A stretch of DNA of 64,000 nucleotides from Marthasterias glacialis (taxonomy: Eukaryota > Echinodermata > Asteroidea > Forcipulatida > Asteriidae), in NCBI GenBank assembly GCA_911728455.2, contig OU452234.1, positions 5,842,549 through 5,906,548 of the forward strand. The letters run 5' to 3'. Position 1 is the stretch's first letter. Every line of letters starts with the position of its first letter. Below, piece after piece: positions 11,806 to 24,900 of this stretch. Under the pieces are notes generated by a model. It saw only the letters and a program-made list of their open reading frames with translations. It was not told the DNA's origin and did no database searches. Made by a program: the position numbers and the translations under genes.

Positions 11806-12051
11806 CTGTAAAACTGCTTTGGGTTAAACATGGTTTCCCCTTAATTTCTGTTTGGCTATTTATAACCACCAGGTAAACAAAAAATATGTGGCATCAGTAT
11901 TGTTTTACCAGAACTAGTTTTTTTGTTGGGTGTAATAATGATGATTTTATCTAGAGCCTTTTAAAACAAATACATTTCTAATCACGAGAGTGCTTTTTAA
12001 ACTTTTAACTTTTTTTAACTGGAATAGCTCCAGATAGACATTTTTCTTTTC

Positions 12052-12316
12052 TTTTTTAGCCTTTTCTCTCTCTGTTTCTTTTACTTGTCAAGCTCTTTTC
12101 CCTCACTTGTTTTTTTGGGGCGGGGGTTAGTAATAATTTTACAAACATTGAAATTACCACACAAATGCTCATCAAATGTAACATTTTCTTCTGGTAATTT
12201 AATTTCCAATCTAAGAAGTCCAGCCAGATTAGGAATGGGGGCACCCTGGGGAGGGGTAGGCACAGATGCGTCGGGGGGCACCCCATGTCCCCGTCCCCCC
12301 TTAGTTACGCCACTGC
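12052..12316. mobile_element. hAT-like repeat fragment ending TTAGTTACGCCACTG
   Basis: The right end CTTAGTTACGCCACTG and the C/G-rich body match the elements at 39807 and 40738, as do the internal words GAAATTACCACACAAATGCTC and TCTGGTAATTTAATTTCC. The left TIR was not found, so it is probably truncated. Confidence 0.6.
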
Positions 12317-12856
12317 TTTTTAACCAGTGGAGCATCTTTAATTGTTATAGTCTTTTCTTTTTTTTTTACAATTATACCAAGTAAATGTGCACTGAAACAT
12401 TTGTTTTATGAGAGAGAGAGAGAGGGGGTGGGGGTTGGGGCACTTTAAAGTAGTAGTTATAAAAATGTCTCCTATTTATAGCCTAAACTTAAACTCAAAT
12501 ATCATTCAAAACATGGGCTGAAAATGCAGCTAGATTTTTCCGTCCACCTTTGCTGAAATGTTTTGGGTAATTTTTAAAATAAAAACTGCAAACATCGAAT
12601 TGATCAACTAACTTTATTTTCAGTACAAAAAACTACAAGTCTTCATGTCCAATCACAAGTGGTCCCCTTTACTGTGTTTCCTGTGATTTTGGCAGACAAA
12701 TAAACGATTCACTGAGACATTTCTATGGATTTGAATAATTTTTCAACGCTTATAATTTATTTCAATTTATATTTAATGTGAATGAATAAATGAAAAGGGT
12801 ATGAGTAACACCAATATTATTGCCAAAATAGCACTAGCAGACGACAGGCAAAATTA

Positions 12857-12953
12857 TGACGTCACATTTTATTGTCTGAAAACTGCCTCGTTTCCATGCT
12901 CCAACGCGTAAACTGACTGGAACCAATCTATTGTAATTTCCAAGATGGCTGCC
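12857..12953 (+). promoter_or_regulatory. putative THOC1 promoter: CRE site and YY1-type start motif
   Basis: A perfect palindromic CRE, TGACGTCA, sits at 12857-12864, about 80 bp before the start codon. The start codon lies inside CCAAGATGGCTGCC (12940-12953), which matches the YY1 consensus common at TATA-less housekeeping promoters. No TATA box is visible. Confidence 0.45.
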
Positions 12954-15900
12954 TCCACATTTGACTTTCTCAACGCCAGGCAGACGTTTTCGGTGAGTGA
13001 TTTTACTTGTTTCAGCTCGATGTATATTTCATAATCATGTTTAAATTATCCTTATTGTTGTGTACCACCAGTATGGTGTTCACAACGACTATTGTGTTCA
13101 GCCCAGGCATTGTTAACGTTAATTTTCACAGTGTTGGTTTGCATTCCACAAAAATAAATGCTGTCTGCTGAAAAGTGAATGTGAATAGCGAGACTAACGT
13201 TAGCCCCTCTACTCCCTCTAGTGTGGCAAGGATTTTTGACATCGGTTGAATCCTTACCTTAGCCACACGTCCAAGCCTATCTTCAGTGCAGCATTTCCCA
13301 CAAACTGCCGCTGAGGTACGTGGACACATTTTTAGTTGGTTAAAATCCAGCGCCGTACCCGTTACTCCGTTTGTGGGAAATGCTGCACAAAAGATAGGCT
13401 TGGACGTGTGGCTAAAAGCAAGGTAAGGATTCAATCGATGTCATTGACAGGGGCTTATATTACCGAGATTTGACATAAAATTCCAGCAAAAGCCAAGGAT
13501 TTATCGCATGGGGGATCGTGCGGAAATCTTCTTCACTCTGTCTGTAAGTCTGACATGTCTGACAGCAACGACCGATCGATCATTGAGGGATAAATTTGCC
13601 GAAAAAAGTAAGTCTCGATTTGAAAGTTGATGTCTGGTTTTAAAGGACAGGGTTCGTTGGGCCAAGAAGCGGAGGGAGTCCAGTGTATTGGCACAATGTA
13701 TGGGGCTATACTAGTACTAGCGGCCCATGCAGGGAAACCTTGCAGGTATTAATTGAATATGCAATTTGCTTAGACCCAGTAACTGGGGTGCTGTACTCCA
13801 TTTTTGAGATTTTGATATTATCTGTCGTACTAGCGCCCCAGTAAGGAATATGTAGTAACTGTGACGGTCAGGAGGATTTAAATCACCTCTGTTAAAAAAA
13901 TGCCTTAGACTCAACAAAATTGCTCAAAATTCGCCTACTGTCTTCTCCACGTGTTTAAGGTGAAATAAAATTAATTTAATTGTACTCATGATAATTTTCT
14001 GTCCTCCAAATCGATGATTTTTAGGGCCTCTGACAACCCTGCTGTTACAATTAAAAATGTCCCAAAAATAGTTCTACGCCACCGCCTGATTTTTGAAAGT
14101 TGTCAGCGGAGGGCCACTACACAAAGTAATGAGATGGCTGTGTGGCTAAGGATCAGCAGGTATGTCAAAATCCGTCAGCCACACTGGTGGGGCAACGAAG
14201 ACATGAGTCATAGCTGGAAAATCACCTACGGCTTCACAAGATATCAAAGATGAAATTGAAATAACAGACATCTTGTATCTTGTATCTTGTATTGATGTAC
14301 TCTCCTAAAAGCATTGCTGCTGTCCTGGAGAGGGTAGGTTACAAATTCCATGTGTGCTCTGTGTTTGTGCTGTTAGGGTGCATATCAGATGGTGGTATTG
14401 TCAGTTTGTCCAGAGAGAGATTGGTAGCTCTATCCCTCTTATCGCAATTAATTGTTCTCATGATTATTGTCTGTCCGGGGGCTGTCATAAACAAAGTGAT
14501 TAAAACCTCCCATTAAAACTGTGTAAATGCCATTGTGTCATCCAAAAATATCCAACGATGTCACTCACATTTATGTGGGTCGCTACATTCTAAAAACGGG
14601 AAGTTTTTAGTTGATATTCTATCAAAAAGGCATTGAATTTGACCACTTGACTGATGCAAAAAATTTATGGTGGAACTCAGTTTATTTGTTTATAAAAACA
14701 GGGAAATTAGACAAAATTTGAGTCGTCATCTGTTCATAGACGGTGTCATTCTTGTTGCAGGCAAGTATTGTGGAGGTTTGTCAAACCAATGAAACGGAGC
14801 AGTTGAAGACACAGGCAAACAATGTCGATGGAAGGTAAGCCACAGCTTCCAGCACCTCACACCACAATGGCCATACAAACCAAGCCATTAAACTCTGCCC
14901 ACTTATTCTCTTAATCACATAAACATTGTGGTTTAAACTACGACTAGTGAGGTGATTCCTGGAGCATTTGTCTCCGAGTTATGTCTTAACCATAGCATGA
15001 ATAAAAGCAGTCATTGTCTTAACCATAGCATGAATAAAAGCAGTCATTGTCTTAACCATAGCATGAATAAAAGCAGTCAATAACCAATGGAGTCATTGTC
15101 TTAACCATAGCATGAATAAAAGCAGTCAATAACCAATGGAGTCATTGTCTTAACCATAGCATGAATAAAAGCAGTCAATAACCAATGGAGTCATTGTCTT
15201 AACCATAGCATGAATAAAAGCAGTCATTGTCTTAACCATAGCATGAATAAAAGCAGTCAATAACCAATGGAGTCATTGTCTTAACCATAGCATAAATAAA
15301 AGCAGTCAATATTTGTTTGATAACACCCCATACGATACAATAACATAGACGTCTAGGTACCAACAAGCTGAGGGTATAGTACACTGGTTGCTATGGGTGT
15401 GGTACATTGCGGGTTGCTATTGGTATAGTTTATTACGTCTGCGTGGCTTTCTAGTAAAAATAAGACATGTCATGTGATGCGCCCTAAACCAATCACAGGG
15501 CAGAAGATATGGGGTGTTACAATTTGTATTAGTTAGCAAGCACATTCCACTACTTACAAAAGTTAATGAATCGATCCTGAAACTATTTGAAATTTACCAA
15601 TTTTGGATTGACTTGTTTGATCGTAGTGAAGCCGAGAAGAAGGTTGCATTGGACCAGGCATTCCGTGATGTCATGATGAATTTAGTGGTGAGTTTTACAG
15701 TTTGTGTGCATGTATTTCTTATGGGCAAATTTAAGCTTTCCCATTGGCTATTAAATTGCAGGGCCCAATTTCACAAAGCTGCTTAAGCAGCAAATATTGC
15801 TTAACAGTTTTCTGCTTAGCGTAAATGACCAGGATACCAGTCACAAATCGTACATGTGGAATGGTAACTTGGCTGGTTTCCATACTCTGGTTGTGCTTGG

Positions 15901-18900
15901 CTACTTTTTGTGCTGAAGCAACTTTATGAAATTGGGCCCTGGTTGTTTTGCCACACACATACAGTAGGGAGTACAGGCACGCCACACACTATTGATATGC
16001 TATGTACACAGCCGACATAGAGGGCGTGTAGACAATAACTGTGCTCAGCATCTGGCCTGTTCTACTTCTATGACTGTATCTTTAACCAGTGGGCTCCGGA
16101 TGACGTGAATACATGCAAATGTTTCCCCTGCCTGGAAATGGAAGCCTGTGTAAGCCATTGTGTAATTTCGGAATAACGGAGCAACTGTCACCCGGACATT
16201 CTGCTGCTGAGCATGCACAGATCACACACACTCTGTCTAACGATTTGTTTCGCCCACACAAAGACCAAACAAGGTCTTGAATATATTGGTGTTTTCTGGC
16301 TATTGAGAGGTGGTTTTTGTTTAATCCCCAATTCCACTTCTATGTCGTAGGTAACGACCGATGCTTTGCAACTCACGGTGTGTAAATTTGACATTTTCTC
16401 GGTCAAGAAACAAAAACGGACGATCCAATAAAGAGAATCTTTATTCTCTTGGCATTGTCAAGTCAGGGTTTCTTTGTGCCAGAGGTACCCCCAAAGAAAA
16501 CAGATTCTGGCAATTCTGCAAAAAAAGAATCCCGTGAAAGGGATGGGTGAAAAAAAAAAAGAATCAAGGCAGCAACTGGTTGATGTCAATAACTCTGACT
16601 TTGTATTATTTGCATGTGACCTTTGACCTACAGATCAAAGAGAGTGACTGCGCGCATTTCACATCCCTCATTAACCTGTCCATTGAAGCAGTGCACCTTG
16701 GGATATGCTCCCCAGCTACCCCTTTCCTTCTACTGGCTGACGTGTTCGAGTCGGTTACAATAAATACATGTGACAAAGTCTTCCGGTTTGTGGAGGACAG
16801 AGTCAACACTTGGAAGTCTGTGAGTAATTGGTATTTTTTGTCATTTGTTAAATGTAAGTCTAATGATTCCTATTTTAGAAAAGATTGACTCAATTATTGC
16901 ACCTCCTATACGTGCTTACTACAAAGTGCCTCAAAATCTCCCATGTGCTATGCACACAATGGTGAAGTAACCCCATGCCACACTGACCTATCATTGTATT
17001 TGTACGTACCATAATTTTCTGGGAAAACAACCTAATAAACTAACAAGAAACGCTGGTTTTATTTAGTTTTACAAATGTTTTGTTTTGTTTTGTACATATA
17101 ACACATTGTACATTGTTTATTTTGTGTTTCCAGTGAATCGTTAATGTTTAATTTGCCATGGAGTAATGATGATATTCAAGAAACAAAACGTTTGGAATTT
17201 CCAAAAAAATTGGGGGGCGGATCGTGGGTGAGAGGTACATTGTAGTTTTAGTCGTCTATCATGTACTGACCCATAAATCTGTTTTGCATGTTGTTTATTT
17301 TAGAACGTTTTGTACACATCGGGCAAGAACTATCTGCTGAGAATGTGCAATGGTAAGATGATTTGTCCTTTTCTGTGTATGACCTGAGACCAATGTTTAT
17401 AAAGCTATTTACAGGTTTAGTAGGGTTCTGCCCAGGGTGGTCGGTGACGGAAAAATCCGACCAGCACTATTAGCAGCAGGGGTTCGGTTAATAGAATTCG
17501 AACTGCCTCTAGCTGCCGGGCAATCTCGGTAGACTAGTTGGTAAGACATCTGCTTTAGAATGGTGGGTGTTGTGGGTTCGAATCCCACCCGAGGAATATG
17601 CCTATGGAGGGAAGGTACTGAGTATACAGTGCTTAACACACATCAGTGTATGGGTAAAAACACAAATAATATTATTTATCCCCGATGCAAAAATTAACAT
17701 CTATTATAATGGGTGGGTACCCACTGCTAATTGGATTCGAACTACCTCTAGCTGCCGGGCAATCTTGGTAGTCTAGTTGGTAAGACTTCTGCTCTAGAAC
17801 AGCGGGGGTCGTGGGTTCGAATCCCACGCTAAGAATATGCCTGTGGATTTTATTTTCACAGGACTCAGGGAAGGTACTGAGTATACAGTGCTTAACACAC
17901 ATCTGTGTATGGGTAAAAACACAAAATAATATAGTTTATTTGTGTGTTTATATTTTCTAGATCTTCTGCGCCGATTGTCTAAATCGCAAGACACTGTGTT
18001 CTGTGGTCGAATTCAGTTGTTCCTGGCCAGGTTTTTCCCTCTGGATGAAAAGTCAGGTACGTGAAACTTTTATTTTCATGTCATTATTCAAGGGTTTAAT
18101 TTACTCATTCATTTCGTTTCTCTACTATGGCTCAATTGCCGGCTCACTCTGACTTACCTCCATTGAGCAGAAATACATGCCGCGTAATCCTCTTCTTGGA
18201 ACAAAAGGACAAATGTCTGGAATCGGGGATTACACAAAAACCACCTCTCAATAGCCAGAAAACACCAAAATATTCAAGACCATGTTTTGTCTTTGTGTGG
18301 GTGAAACGAAGTGTTAGACGGAGTATGTGTGGTCTGTGCACACTCCGCAGTGGAATGTCCAGGCGACCTTTGCTCCGGTATTCCGAAATTACTCAATGGC
18401 CTCTTCACACAGGCTTCTGTTCCAGTCAGGGGAAACATTTACGTGTATACGCATTATCCAGCGCCTAGTGGTTAAGGTAAGGGGTTGATGGAAGACATCG
18501 CTGAGTACCCAACAAGTTGGTGTAAAGACCCATTGAACTGACGTCACAGCGGCTAGTGTCTGCCTGTGGTCTGCCATTGTGGGAGTCAAATTACATTTAA
18601 AGATATGATATGCGTCTAACCGCACGCGCCTCACGTAAAATGCATGTTGCACAGTGATACACATTTCTTGTGGAGATGACGTACAGGGACTTGGGTCAAT
18701 AGTCCTCTTGCACTGACGTCACAGATGGCTGCTGTCTCCAGAGGTTGGTGACACGTGTGTCCATCCCACGTTAGCTGTGGTGGGCAGGTCTTAACGAATT
18801 GATCTCTTACCTTTAGTTTTATCTTGAACTCTTACAGTCCACTTGGTTTTATTTTCAGGGTTGAACCTCGTCAGTCAATTCCATCTGGACAATGTCACGT

Positions 18901-21900
18901 CCTTCAACACTGAACCCATCAATGGGCCCCTGAAAGTAAGTTAGAATAGTACTACCTTATAAATTATCTGGAACACTAACAATATGCAGAAAGCTGAATG
19001 GCCACCAAGGCAATACTAGTCTCTGTTATAACACACCTCTTGCTGGTTCTGTATTCTGGGTGGCTGAAACACGGTCAGGTGGGGTTAACCAATCGAAGCT
19101 AATGCGTGTCAAGAACTAGGCATTATACTAAAAAAAAATGAATGGTTACAGCACTCTCTCGTGGTGTGAACAGTGAACAGCAACTAAAAAATCTGAATCC
19201 AGGGAATTCAAAAGCGCTCCTTCAACTGTTGAATTGCTCATGATTTAATTGTTGAATTAAAACAGTTCAGCTAAAAAAAAAACTGAGATTTTTCAAATAG
19301 TTGTATATTTTTTTGTTCATAATTATTGTTGGTTGAGGTGTGTTATAAAATACATATGGACTGGCATAATTTGATCACTAGTGTCAGCTATCTCCCCTCG
19401 AGCCTTTGAGTGACCAAAAGTAGGTCCTATTTCCCGAGGCCGAAATTGTAAGGGTTATCTTCTCTGTGGACCCCTACCATATGATGTCACAAGCTCAAAT
19501 AGCGCCCTCACTGAGGTCAAATGAAGACCTCTCATTGGCTGAGAGTTGTGCTTGGGGCACATTTCTATTGTTTGACCAGGGATAGTGGCCTATGAAAGGG
19601 GTCTATTTGTATCATCTCTATGAATGTAAAGTGCATTGAGATGTTATTGTGAAATGCGCTATACAAGAACTAGATTAAAATAGAAAAAAAAAAGTGAATC
19701 AATGTTAAACTTCCGTCTCTAGTCTGAAGACGGAGACAACATTAGTATACAAATATTGACTGCTTCAAGTGGCGTAGTAAAATTAGTCACTCGAGCTGAT
19801 CCACGGAGCAGCCTATCTGGCGGCTAGATAGAAGATAGGCGGCTCCGGGGATCACCGAGAGTGACTAGTTTTACTACGCCACGAGATAAAGCAGTCAATA
19901 TTTGTTTTATAACACCTCAATTTCATCCATTTTGTGGTAATATTCGTTAAACAACTGTGCGTATATCAGTCTTCAAACAACTGTATAAAATCTGACAGGA
20001 AATCTTGACAAAAAGAAAGAGGGGGTACCACACTGCCTTCGTTCTCATATCGTATTTCAATTGCACGTATTATTTGATCGTTTCACCGGGTTCGAGGTTG
20101 TCGTTGGATAGTACCATTTAATAGTTCTTTTGGTCGGTGTGTGTGATAGTAAAAATACACAACACCACGTGACGCACGTTCGGCCAATCAACAGATAGAA
20201 TCAAAGGAAGAGGTGTTATAAAAGAAAATATATGAGTTGTCTTCTGTATTTGTCTCAATTACAACTTTACGAAGTGAATCAATGTTTTGCTTTGTCCCAG
20301 TTGGGAGACAGAAACGATACAAAAAGTAATGATTAGGGTTGTCTTCTCTGTTTGTCTCATTTACATTTTTATGAGGTGAATCAATGTTGTCTTTTCTCTC
20401 CAGTCCGAAGACAGAGACGAGACGATGGAGTTTGAAGAGGGTGAGATGGCATCTAGTTCTTCCCCCATTGACTATCAGCTCTACAGGAAATTCTGGGCGT
20501 TACAAGACTATTTCAGAGATCCAAGACAGTGTTATCAAAAAGACAAATGGAGGGTCTTTCATAGAGTAAGAACATTGCTTCTTAAACCCTGGGTAGTGAC
20601 CCAATTCACCTGACGTCATCATCACAATAATCTTGGTTGCGCCATTTTTGGAATCAGTGTCCGTGTGTGTGTATGTGTGATACAGTGTTGTAGGCATTTT
20701 AATCCATGCAGCATTTACACGCTTACCATATTTTTACGTGCTACTTGATTCTCAAAATGGTTAGTGCAAGGGGCGAATTCATGGATGACTTGCAAATTAG
20801 AAATGGTGTCCGCAATCTAAGTTTTGAAAAAGTCAGAAGCAGAGGATAAAAAAAGGGAACATTTTATTTTAAATCAAACAATGACAAATTATTTCTTGAG
20901 TCAGTTTTGAACAATGGTATTTTGGTCTTTACCCTTACACTGATATGTGACAAGCACGGTATGCTTGGTGCTTTTCAATTCAAAAATTTCCTATAGACCG
21001 ATTGCGCGACAATGTTTACATGCGGTCACGTGACTCCCTATCGGGTATGACGTCATATAGCTGGTTTTGTAAAGCAATTTCTATGGATGATTTCAGCTTC
21101 AAAACTTTGAAATTTTTGTGTTAAAAAGTGTGTGATGATCACGGTCGTCTGGCCTAATGTTCCGTCGCGCACTGTACACATCGTGCACATTTATACGGTA
21201 CTTTTACAATTTTCAAGACTTTCTGGAACTGTCCTTACTGGCTTTATTCAGCCACTTGAAGGTCTTTGGTACAAACTCTGGAATATCTTTCACAGATTTC
21301 GAGCAAAAAAAGCCTCGATCGAATCAACTAAATGCATTAATCATCGTATACCGTACCACCCTTTCCTATGGAGGATTACGTGTGTGTTTACATTTTATAC
21401 CCAACAGGGGTCACATGACGCAGGTCGCGCAATCGGTCTATTCAATGTTTGATTGCTAAGGGACCTGCTGTCTCCAGTTGTATCTCATTATTTGCTTCAC
21501 TTAATGTACTGTTTCTTGGAAAGCGCTTTGGTACCCAGTGTAAGAGCGCTCTACAAATGCCTGTTGTTATTATTATTATTACGTGGGAAAAACCACACAG
21601 GCATACTACTCGGGTTGGGATTCAGACCCACAATCCTAGATTCTAGATTCAAACCCACAATCCTACATTCTAGATTCAAACCCACAATCCTAGATTCTAG
21701 ATTCAAACCCACAATCCTAGATTCTAGATTCAAACCCACAATCCTAGATTCTAGATTCAAACCCACAATCCTAGATTCTAGATTCAAACCCACAATCCTA
21801 GATTCTAGAGCAGATATCTTAACCACTAGACCACAGAGCGTGGTCGGTGATGAGAGGTTAGTTATAATCCTGTAATTAGAGGTGGGTACTGCAAGCAATT

Positions 21901-24900
21901 TAAGAATAATTTGTATTAAACTTTTTAATCAAGAAAGCAGAAGGTTAATGGGTTCGAGTCCCACCCAAGTCCCCATATTTTTTATCTAGAAAGCAGAAGG
22001 TTATGGGTTCGAATCTCACCCAAGTCCCCATTTACGTTTCCGATTATGACCCATACTGCACCATGTCTTGAAGATTGTTGTAAAGACATGGAATATAATA
22101 GGAAGTATTGTATTTCCTACAGTATACCAAAGCCGTCCTTGGAGCCTTCAGTAGTCTTAAGCTGGATGATGTGTCGGCGTCTAAGACCCAAGATGAACCA
22201 CCAACTGATAAGCATGTCTTCTTTGCAAAGTACCTCACAAGTGAAAAGGTAAGAGGAATCTTGTAGCGTGTCGTGGCCGAGGGGTCTAAGCGCACCAAAT
22301 TCAAGTTCTGGTTCCTGAGTCATCACAATGTGGGTTCGAGTCTCGGTCCCGGCACTTGTGTGTCCTTGAGCAAGACACTTATGATTGCTCTTTGGCGCTT
22401 GTCCCAACATGAGGATCCTGTCGAGTAACAGGCAGTTTGCAATACGGAGCACCCGCTACGGTTTACCTAGGAGAGGCTGTTTTCTCAGCGTATCTTGATA
22501 AAAGATCGTCAAGTTTTTAGTCATCGTGCACTGAGAAGTGTGAAACCCAGTTGGGTATGTGTTGTTGTTAGTTTGCATGCAGTCAGCGGCAAGACTATAC
22601 AGGAAATTACAGGATTGATGGTTCGTTCATAAAGCAGCATTATTTTACTTTTAATATTTGTTGCATGGAGTTTTTTGAATACTTTGAATGAAAATTGGCT
22701 CATGTGTTCTTGACTCCACAGTTGTATGATCTTCAGTTGAGTGACTCAACTTTCAGACGGTACGTCCTCCTCCAGTTTCTGATCCTGTTCCAGTACCTCA
22801 ACCAGCATGTTAAATTTAAGGGGTAAGTTTTCACCAAAGATTATAGAGTGCTGAAGGGGCAAGATGGGGAACTGGAGCTCTATCTATTGTTGGAACCCTA
22901 AGCCAAGTAAAAGGGACACTAACTTGCCGGTGGTTCTTGCAGGTGATCTTGTGCTTCCACAAAGACTGTAATTTTGTCTGGATCGTTTATGAAATACGTT
23001 TTTGTTTCTGTTATAGTAAGCACAGAAATTGTCACGTCAGTGCAACAACAGCGTGTCTTGATTATGCAACAACATTGTATCTCGCACCAAAATGCTCCTA
23101 TTGGTTTTGTGTGTACATCAGGGTTATTCGAAGCGATATACGATTTAATACTGGATTTGAACTTGCCCCTCGTCACCGGGCGTACTCGGTGGTCTAGTGG
23201 TTAAGACATCTGTTCTAGTCATGCGGGAGTAGTGGGTTCGAATCCCACTCGAGTTGCCTGTGGATTTTTTTCCACAGGACTCGAAAGCATTGAGTATACA
23301 GTGCTTATCACACATCGGTGTAAGGCAAATTGAGATTTATAGATATACGATTTGTTGACACTTTCGAACTCTAGTGTAACGTCCAGTACTATTTTAGGAC
23401 ATACGACGTTGTCAGACTGGCACAACAAAATTTGCTGACCGGTAAACAGCGTTATGAAATTGGGTCATGGTCTGTGAAGCTTTCATGAACACTTTTTTTA
23501 TTTAAAGGGCGGAACAGGTTCTCAGTGAGGATATGACGCTGTACATCAAGAACACCACGGAGACGGTGTACGAGATCTTGAAGGAAACGTCACCAGGCGG
23601 TGAGGAGTTTGCGAAAACAATACAGGTAAACAACTTCATTGTGGTGTTAGTATGGGTCCTCAGAGTGGCAGTGGAATAACCAAAAAATGCTGTATTCTGT
23701 TTGTACAGCCACGTCCGAATCGAGCAACTTTGGCTTTGGCTATGACCAGTGGCTGCAGTGACAATGTTGAAGAGTAGGTATTTTCAGCAATCCAGTCCTA
23801 GCCACAGTGGGAGACGTCAGTTCAGAGCCTGCCTAAGTCAATACATCGTTGCAAGCTCATTTGTTTTGCTGCTTCAGCTCCAAATCTACGTTCTCTTGCT
23901 TCACCATTTTAAAGTGATTCTTATGACAACAGTTCACATTTTCTTTAGACCTTGAGGCCCCGCAAAGCATATTGTGAAAGACAAGGCCAGAAATTTGCAG
24001 GGTTTCTTTTGGCATGAATCCTAAAAGAACAAAATACTTAACGCATTTCTGTTGGGCTCTTGATAATTGTTGGAGTTAAACTGTAAATTTGACAAGATGA
24101 AATGACTGCACTCTTGCCAGTCAGACCCTCTGTCCCATGCCTGAAACATCATCAACTCCTGAGGAGTATGCAGCACCGGTAGCCAAATGTGCGCATGTGT
24201 CTCTACACCCCGTAGGTACACATGTACTCCTGGGTGATGAGAAGCCATTTGTAGTTAAGTGTCTTGCCCAAGGACACAAGTGTTACGACCGGGAGTCAAA
24301 CCCACACTCCGCAGACACAGCCATCGGAACCTGAGTCCGATGCGCCAGACCGTTTGGTCATGACACGTTGTCAAAAACTTGAAGACTTGGCCTCTTAAGA
24401 TTATTAATATTCAAAGCTGGTACGAGTTAATGTAGTAATGAATTCCAAATTTCTCCTCACAGCACATACTGGAGAGAGAGGAACACTGGAATATGTGGAA
24501 GAATGAAGCCTGCCCCAGCTACATCAGAGAAAAGTAAGATATCAAGGAAATGTTCGCAAATTCCTGCTGAAACCACTCATTTTAAAAACAGCCCAATTCA
24601 AGTGATGTTTGAAGCTCTTTGCATGGTGTGAAGGATAAGAAATCACTCAAACTAGTAAACTAGTAAATTTGCGGGTACAACCATGTATAAATCTCTTTTG
24701 GGAGGAGTGGTGGCTCTGAAAAGAGTCGATGTGGTCTCAGCGTTTCAAACGGTATACTCTGCTCGTCTTCAGGAGAAGGTTTCTTCTGAAGACGAGCAGA
24801 GTATACTGTTCGAAATGCGGAGACCGCACTGGCTCTTTTCAGAGCCACCACTCCTCCCAAAAGAGATTTATACATGGTTGTACCCCCAAATTTACTAGTT

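Larger units (their letters stand above)
6836..12856. other. intergenic region between ABCA and THOC1
   Basis: No coding exon with convincing borders was found. The stretch holds the MITEs, SINE and tandem repeats listed separately, and AT-rich sequence at 6840-7680, 9120-9900 and 10400-11390 in which I see nothing specific. Part of it may be ABCA 3' UTR. Confidence 0.5.
19694..20325 (+). other. two decoy copies of the THOC1 exon 8 acceptor region
   Basis: The true acceptor context (GTGAATCAATGTTG, pyrimidine tract, CAG, then TCCGAAGACAGAGACGAGAC) is echoed at 19694-19745 (ending TAG|TCTGAAGACGGAGACAAC) and at 20270-20325 (ending CAG|TTGGGAGACAGAAACGAT). Both lie in intron 7 in the same orientation. 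Neither continues as the exon 8 reading frame beyond about 20 bases, so I read them as duplication remnants rather than exons. Confidence 0.65.

Noticed and set aside
12085-12384. Overlapping ORFs on both strands
   Set aside because: They fall in the G/C-run end of a hAT-like MITE, and similar short frames occur in its other copies.
17540-17595. tRNA genes at the many A-box/B-box pairs (also 4148, 22262, 23180, 48655, 49715 and others)
   Set aside because: The heads do not close into an acceptor stem with a matching anticodon arm, and each is followed by the same non-tRNA SINE body. They are SINEs, not tRNA genes.
21453-21898. 140- and 115-codon ORFs with (PTILDSRFK)n and its mirror
   Set aside because: Product of a 27-bp minisatellite inside a SINE, open on both strands because the unit is a multiple of three.
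24660-24898. Two 71-codon ORFs with nearly identical proteins on opposite strands
   Set aside because: A consequence of the DNA palindrome, with no start context or homology.
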